The notes under the pieces were generated by a model. The model was not told where the DNA came from, searched no databases, and was given only the letters and a program-made list of their open reading frames with translations. Positions 5,641 to 8,798 of a DNA stretch of 8,798 nucleotides are shown one piece after another; the first letter of the stretch is position 1; every line of letters starts with the position of its first letter. Source of the DNA: Clostridiales bacterium (GTDB lineage: Bacteria; Bacillota; Clostridia; Oscillospirales; JAAYOS01). The translations under genes were made by a program, and so were the position numbers. The stretch is from positions 1 through 8,798 of the forward strand of contig JAAYMG010000005.1 of NCBI GenBank assembly GCA_012521525.1, written 5' to 3'.

Positions 5641-7209
5641 GTGAAAAAGCCAATAGTATTAGTTGTAATGGACGGGATCGGAAAAGGGAAAGGCGATCGG
5701 GGAGATGCGGTGAAGCTGGCTCATACCCCTACTTTGGATATGCTGCTCAACAGTTGCCCGCATACATTTTTGAAAGCACACGGAACTGCTGTGGGACTTC
5801 CATCGGATGCCGATATGGGCAACAGCGAAGTAGGTCATAATGCTCTCGGCTGCGGGCAGATTTACTCGCAGGGAGCAAAGCTTGTGGATGAGTGCATAAA
5901 GAGCGGCGATTTGTATAAATCACAAGTTTGGCAGGACATTGTATCAAACAGTGTTTCACACGATTCTGCTCTGCATTTTATCGGCCTTCTTTCTGACGGA
6001 AACGTCCATTCAAACTACAATCATCTGAAGGCATTGATCATCAAAGCGAAAGAAAGCGGAGTCAAAAGGGTAAGGATACACGTTTTGCTTGACGGCCGCG
6101 ATGTTCCGCCTACTTCGGCGACCGGATATGTAGACGATCTTGAAAAGCTCCTGGCTGAGCTGAACGGCGACGGTTTTGATGCCCAGATAGCGTCCGGCGG
6201 CGGCAGGATGAAGGTAACGATGGACAGGTACCAGGCAAATTGGGACATGGTCAGACTCGGATGGGAGACACACGTTTTGGGAGAAGGAAGGCAGTTTTCT
6301 TCGGCCAATGAAGCGATAAGGACATATCGGGATGAACTGAACGTCATCGATCAGGATCTTCCTCCGTTCGTTATCGCAAAGGATGGACGTCCAGTCGGGA
6401 CAATAAATGATGGGGACAGCGTGGTGCTGTTCAATTTCCGCGGAGACAGGGCGATTGAAATAAGTATGGCGTTTGAGGACGCAGACTTCAATAAATTCGA
6501 CCGCAAACGCGTACCGAATGTTATATATGCAGGCATGCTCGAGTACGACGGAGATCTGAAAATACCAAAGAGATATCTTGTCAGTCCGCCAAATATCCGG
6601 AACACCTTGTCCGAGCTGTTGATAGAACATGGCATAAAGCAATATGCCGTGTCTGAGACGCAAAAGTACGGTCATATGACATATTTCTGGAACGGGAACA
6701 GGCTCCAGAAATTCAGTGAAAACCTTGAAGTGTTCCATGAAGTTCCGTCGGATAAAGTACCTTTTGATGAACGCCCCTGGATGAAATCTGCCGAAATAAC
6801 CGATAAGGTGATCGAAGCGATAAATTCAGGCGAATATGGCTTTATTCGGTGCAACTATCCAAACGGTGATATGGTTGGGCATACCGGAAATCTGGATGCA
6901 ACTATTCTTGCCGTAGGGGCTGTTGATTTAGGAATCTCAAGGATATTGAATGCCGTTAAGGAAAGAGACGCTTTGCTGATAATAACTGCTGACCACGGCA
7001 ATGCCGACGATATGATAGAGATAGGGAAGTCCGGTGAAGTCCAGGTCAAGACAGCGCACTCACTGAACCCTGTGCCGTTTATTATTTATGACAGGACTAC
7101 GGAGTATAAAATAAAGAGCGGCAATTTTGGGCTTGCAAATGTCGCGCCAACGATTGCACGGCTCTTGGGTCTTGATGTCCCGAAGGTTTGGGAAGAAAGC
7201 ATGATATAG
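5641..7209 (+). CDS. gpmI: 2,3-bisphosphoglycerate-independent phosphoglycerate mutase, plant/kinetoplastid-like
   Basis: A 522-residue iPGM of the alkaline phosphatase superfamily. It interconverts 3- and 2-phosphoglycerate through a phosphoserine, using two metal ions (usually Mn2+), in glycolysis and gluconeogenesis. Visible catalytic elements: Asp11 in VVMDGIG, the nucleophile Ser62 in MGNSEVGH, His123, DGRD (151-154), FNFRGDR (264-270), Lys342 in SETQKYGH, NGDMVGH (408-414), TADHGN (449-454) and His473. Several stretches follow the plant and trypanosome enzymes as I remember them: KAHGTAVGLPSDADMGNSE, ASGGGRM-VTMDRY, YFWNGNR and GLANVAPT. The common bacterial form differs at these places (for example SASG-DVGLP-GQMGNSE). 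Start GTG 5641 has a perfect AGGAGG. The gene is second in an operon after the kinase and ends about 90 nt before a bidirectional terminator. Confidence 0.95.
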   Translation: MKKPIVLVVMDGIGKGKGDRGDAVKLAHTPTLDMLLNSCPHTFLKAHGTAVGLPSDADMGNSEVGHNALGCGQIYSQGAKLVDECIKSGDLYKSQVWQDIVSNSVSHDSALHFIGLLSDGNVHSNYNHLKALIIKAKESGVKRVRIHVLLDGRDVPPTSATGYVDDLEKLLAELNGDGFDAQIASGGGRMKVTMDRYQANWDMVRLGWETHVLGEGRQFSSANEAIRTYRDELNVIDQDLPPFVIAKDGRPVGTINDGDSVVLFNFRGDRAIEISMAFEDADFNKFDRKRVPNVIYAGMLEYDGDLKIPKRYLVSPPNIRNTLSELLIEHGIKQYAVSETQKYGHMTYFWNGNRLQKFSENLEVFHEVPSDKVPFDERPWMKSAEITDKVIEAINSGEYGFIRCNYPNGDMVGHTGNLDATILAVGAVDLGISRILNAVKERDALLIITADHGNADDMIEIGKSGEVQVKTAHSLNPVPFIIYDRTTEYKIKSGNFGLANVAPTIARLLGLDVPKVWEESMI

Positions 7210-7302
7210 CTTCGCTTTTCAGGGGAAGGCAAGCACAGGCAAACTTTTTTGACGATGCATCATCGTTGTTGAACCTCTCCGATTTTTGCGATTAATAAAT
7301 TA

Positions 7303-7336
7303 AGAAAGGCTATACTGTTTGCAGTATAGCCTTTCT
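7303..7336. terminator. Bidirectional terminator between convergent genes
   Basis: A perfect 15-bp stem, AGAAAGGCTATACTG (7303-7317) and CAGTATAGCCTTTCT (7322-7336), has a TTTG loop. It lies between the iPGM stop and the transporter stop, 13 nt from the latter. On the plus strand the 3' arm is pyrimidine-rich (CCTTTCT) without a full T-run. On the minus strand it is followed by TTAATTTATTAA. Its position and perfect pairing suggest it ends both transcripts. Confidence 0.75.
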
Positions 7337-7349
7337 ATTATGGAGTGAA

Positions 7350-8228
7350 CTAAACACGCTTTCTTAAGTTGGCTTTTGCAGGTTCGCGGGAGCGCCTGTC
7401 CTGCAGTATGCATTGCACCGTAACGGCTGATATGACGATTATCCCGCCGATTATGGAGAAAATGCCGGGATTTTCTCCGTTGAAGAGGAAAACCCAAAAG
7501 GGGTTGAGAAGAGGTTCAACGGCAGCGATCAGGCTGCATGCCAGCGGCGGACAATTTACCGATGCCAGGGCGTAAAGGATATATGGGATACCCAGCTGTA
7601 CGATGCCAAGGACGAGAATTGCAATTATCGAGGTCCCCGTATATGTATTATCGGTGAAGAAGCAGAACGGGATCCCGATCAATGCGGTGAGCAGATGGCC
7701 AAACAGTATGCCGCTCATCTTTTCTTCATCCCTGGTTTTTCCGACTGCGATGTACATGCTTCCCATGAACGCGCCTGAAAGGACGGCGACTATATCTCCC
7801 GCAACCTTTGGTTTTCCCAGGCTGCCGACAAAGAAAACTGCGATTCCGGCAAAAGTTGCGATAACTGTCATGATGTCAGAGGTGAGGAATTTCTGGCGAA
7901 ATATCAACGCTGAGAAAATCATGAGGAAGATAGGAGACGTATATTGAAGGACTATCGCGTTGGCGGAGTATGTAAGTTTATTGGCGCTTACAAAACATAT
8001 AAAAGTCGCGGCCAGGAAGAACATGCTTATCAAAACGTTCTTTGTTATGTATATCCGTTGTTTTGTGATCAGCATATACAAAAAAACGGCTGCGGCTGCG
8101 ATCAGACTGCGGAACCCGGCTATCACAAACGGGTTCCAGTCTATCATCTTGAAGAAAATGCCCGCGATGCTCCAAAGCGTCGAGCAAATGAGCATTTGGA
8201 CGATTGCGATCCGTTGTTTTTTATTCAC
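7350..8228 (-). CDS. EamA/DMT-superfamily inner membrane transporter
   Basis: A 292-residue integral membrane protein with about ten hydrophobic helices in two EamA repeats (roughly residues 8-137 and 147-278), normal for the drug/metabolite transporter family. Typical signatures are CSTLWSIAGIFFK in helix 1, VLQYTSPIFLMIFSALIF at the end of repeat 1, and AVEPLLNPFWVFLFNGE with a closing GGIIVISAV in repeat 2. The tail is basic (DRRSREPAKANLRKR) and cytoplasmic. Family members export amino acids or metabolites; the cargo cannot be told. Start GTG 8228 has AGGAG (8244-8240) 11 nt upstream. The gene is convergent with iPGM and has its own extended -10 promoter bracketed by an inverted repeat. 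Confidence 0.88.
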   Translation of the reverse strand: MNKKQRIAIVQMLICSTLWSIAGIFFKMIDWNPFVIAGFRSLIAAAAVFLYMLITKQRIYITKNVLISMFFLAATFICFVSANKLTYSANAIVLQYTSPIFLMIFSALIFRQKFLTSDIMTVIATFAGIAVFFVGSLGKPKVAGDIVAVLSGAFMGSMYIAVGKTRDEEKMSGILFGHLLTALIGIPFCFFTDNTYTGTSIIAILVLGIVQLGIPYILYALASVNCPPLACSLIAAVEPLLNPFWVFLFNGENPGIFSIIGGIIVISAVTVQCILQDRRSREPAKANLRKRV

Positions 8229-8242
8229 GATATTGAGTTCTC

Positions 8243-8307
8243 CTGCCTGATAAAATCCGACTCATTATAGCACGGGCATGATAAAAAATCCATATATTAT
8301 CAGGCAG
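8243..8307. repeat. 11-bp inverted repeat bracketing the transporter promoter
   Basis: CTGCCTGATAA (8243-8253) and TTATCAGGCAG (8297-8307) are perfect inverted copies 43 bp apart. The TATAAT of the transporter lies between them. Read in the transporter's direction, one copy lies upstream of the promoter; the other covers the early leader and overlaps the AGGAG. A partial third copy, TTATCATGCCC, lies in the -35/-10 spacer (8284-8274). This arrangement suits a repressor that binds two or three sites. The distal copy also contains the stop codon of the frame ending at 8300. Confidence 0.6.
8264..8292 (-). promoter_or_regulatory. Extended -10 promoter of the EamA transporter
   Basis: On the minus strand TGCTATAAT carries an extended -10 (TATAAT at 8269-8264). 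A weak -35, TGGATT (8292-8287), sits at 17-nt spacing. Transcription would begin near 8257, giving a leader of about 30 nt containing the AGGAG. Confidence 0.6.
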
Positions 8308-8503
8308 AGAAATTGGTTATATTTTGCTGTTGAAATACTCCTGAGTCATTTGCAGCCGCTTTCTTGGTATCTCTTTCCAAAATGACCGTGGATCTCTCCA
8401 CTGAACTTTGAAACCTTTGCTTTCGGATGTTCCCGTTTGCATCTATCTTCCGGTAGTAATAAAGTTCAGTGTCTCTATTAAGCTCCCAACCGTCACGTTC
8501 GCG
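8300..8503 (-). pseudogene. Open frame without start: probable frameshifted tail of the upstream membrane protein
   Basis: Directly past the stop of the membrane protein, another minus-strand frame is open for 67 codons (8503-8303), ending in TGA at 8302-8300. It has no ATG or usable early start. It reads like real protein: ERDGWELNRDTELYYYRKI, then DANGNIRKQRF, ILERDTKKAA and a Gln-rich end. Removing one base near 8503 would join it in frame after the IYLT of the membrane protein, giving a charged, soluble C-terminal tail of about 65 residues after the last helix. It may thus be a recent frameshift, a sequencing error, or an unrelated remnant. I do not recognise the family. Confidence 0.45.
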
Positions 8504-8798
8504 TCAAGTAGATCCACCAGCCCAAACAGGCCAGTATAGCACCGATGATATTCGAAATGGCATCGCTCATAGTGTCCACCAGTCCGGGTGGTTGCATTGC
8601 CCTGCCGGGCTGATGGTTTATGACGGAGCTTTTCTTTTGCCAGCGCTGATGGTCGGTGCGAAATAAGCTGTCAGAAAGGAACTCAAAGACCTCCCATATT
8701 TCGTGGAAGGCCAATGATGTGGCAAAACTGAATATAAGAGAACCGGTAAGTCCGACACCGGGTTCTTTTTCCGAAAGCGCCATTCCGAATCCGAAGAA
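8493..8798 (-). CDS. Membrane protein, C-terminal part, possibly DUF2238-like
   Basis: The last 101 codons of a minus-strand membrane protein; the frame is open to the right edge (five more codons beyond the Met at 8783), so the N-terminus is outside. Two hydrophobic helices are visible. One contains LIFSFATSLAFHEIWEVFEFL with acidic residues and a His within the membrane-facing segment, and the other is SNIIGAILACLGWWIYL at the end. Between them lies a polar loop with a GLVDTMSDAI motif. The E-WE-FEF-D and GL-DTM-D pattern recalls DUF2238/YjdF-like inner membrane proteins of unknown function, as far as I remember them. The stop at 8493 may be caused by a frameshift, since an open frame continues to 8300. 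Confidence 0.6.
   Translation of the reverse strand, partial: FFGFGMALSEKEPGVGLTGSLIFSFATSLAFHEIWEVFEFLSDSLFRTDHQRWQKKSSVINHQPGRAMQPPGLVDTMSDAISNIIGAILACLGWWIYLTRT

Noticed and set aside
7252..7266. Small inverted repeat ACGATG-CAT-CATCGT after iPGM
   Set aside because: A 6-bp stem with a 3-nt loop and no T-run after it. The perfect 15-bp hairpin at 7303-7336 is the more credible terminator.

Overview
The window looks like a chromosomal segment of a low-to-moderate GC Gram-positive anaerobe, most likely a member of Clostridia (Bacillota). The grounds are strong GGAGG-type ribosome binding sites, mixed ATG/GTG starts, classic TTGaca/TATAAT promoters, and the gene families present: a YqhD/BDH-type Fe-dependent alcohol dehydrogenase, an orphan radical SAM enzyme, an EamA transporter and a Cof-type HAD phosphatase. 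This placement is inference. No rRNA, tRNA, CRISPR array or intact insertion sequence was found.

Layout. At the left edge is the C-terminal end of a HAD-IIB phosphatase (3-278). Next comes a two-domain protein that joins a RimJ/RimL-like GNAT acetyltransferase to a class I SAM methyltransferase (457-1806), then an iron/NAD(P)-type alcohol dehydrogenase (1889-3052) that ends at a rho-independent terminator (3156-3183). A gene-poor stretch (3053-3671) holds what looks like a decayed minus-strand small gene, a good promoter (3529-3557) and a short tandem repeat. It leads into a monocistronic radical SAM gene (3672-4652).

A second non-coding stretch (4653-5049) is rich in structure: an imperfect 41-bp-period tandem repeat, a 14-bp-stem hairpin, a perfect 14-bp palindrome and a near-consensus promoter (TTGACC-17-TATAAT). 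That promoter should drive a two-gene operon. The first gene is a shikimate-kinase-fold P-loop kinase that lacks two shikimate-site signatures (5050-5586). The second is a cofactor-independent phosphoglycerate mutase whose sequence resembles the plant/kinetoplastid clade (5641-7209). A perfect 15-bp hairpin (7303-7336) separates this operon from a convergent EamA/DMT transporter (7350-8228, minus). The transporter's extended -10 promoter is bracketed by an 11-bp inverted repeat. At the right edge is a minus-strand membrane protein (8493-8798, N-terminus outside the window); a second open frame directly after its stop (8303-8503) suggests that the gene is frameshifted.

How the genes work together. 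Only the kinase-iPGM pair looks like a co-transcribed unit, and the iPGM is the glycolytic/gluconeogenic 3-PG/2-PG mutase. The other genes look independent. The best leads for new biology are the kinase with an altered substrate site beside the iPGM, the acetyltransferase-methyltransferase fusion, and the orphan radical SAM protein with five extra C-terminal cysteines.
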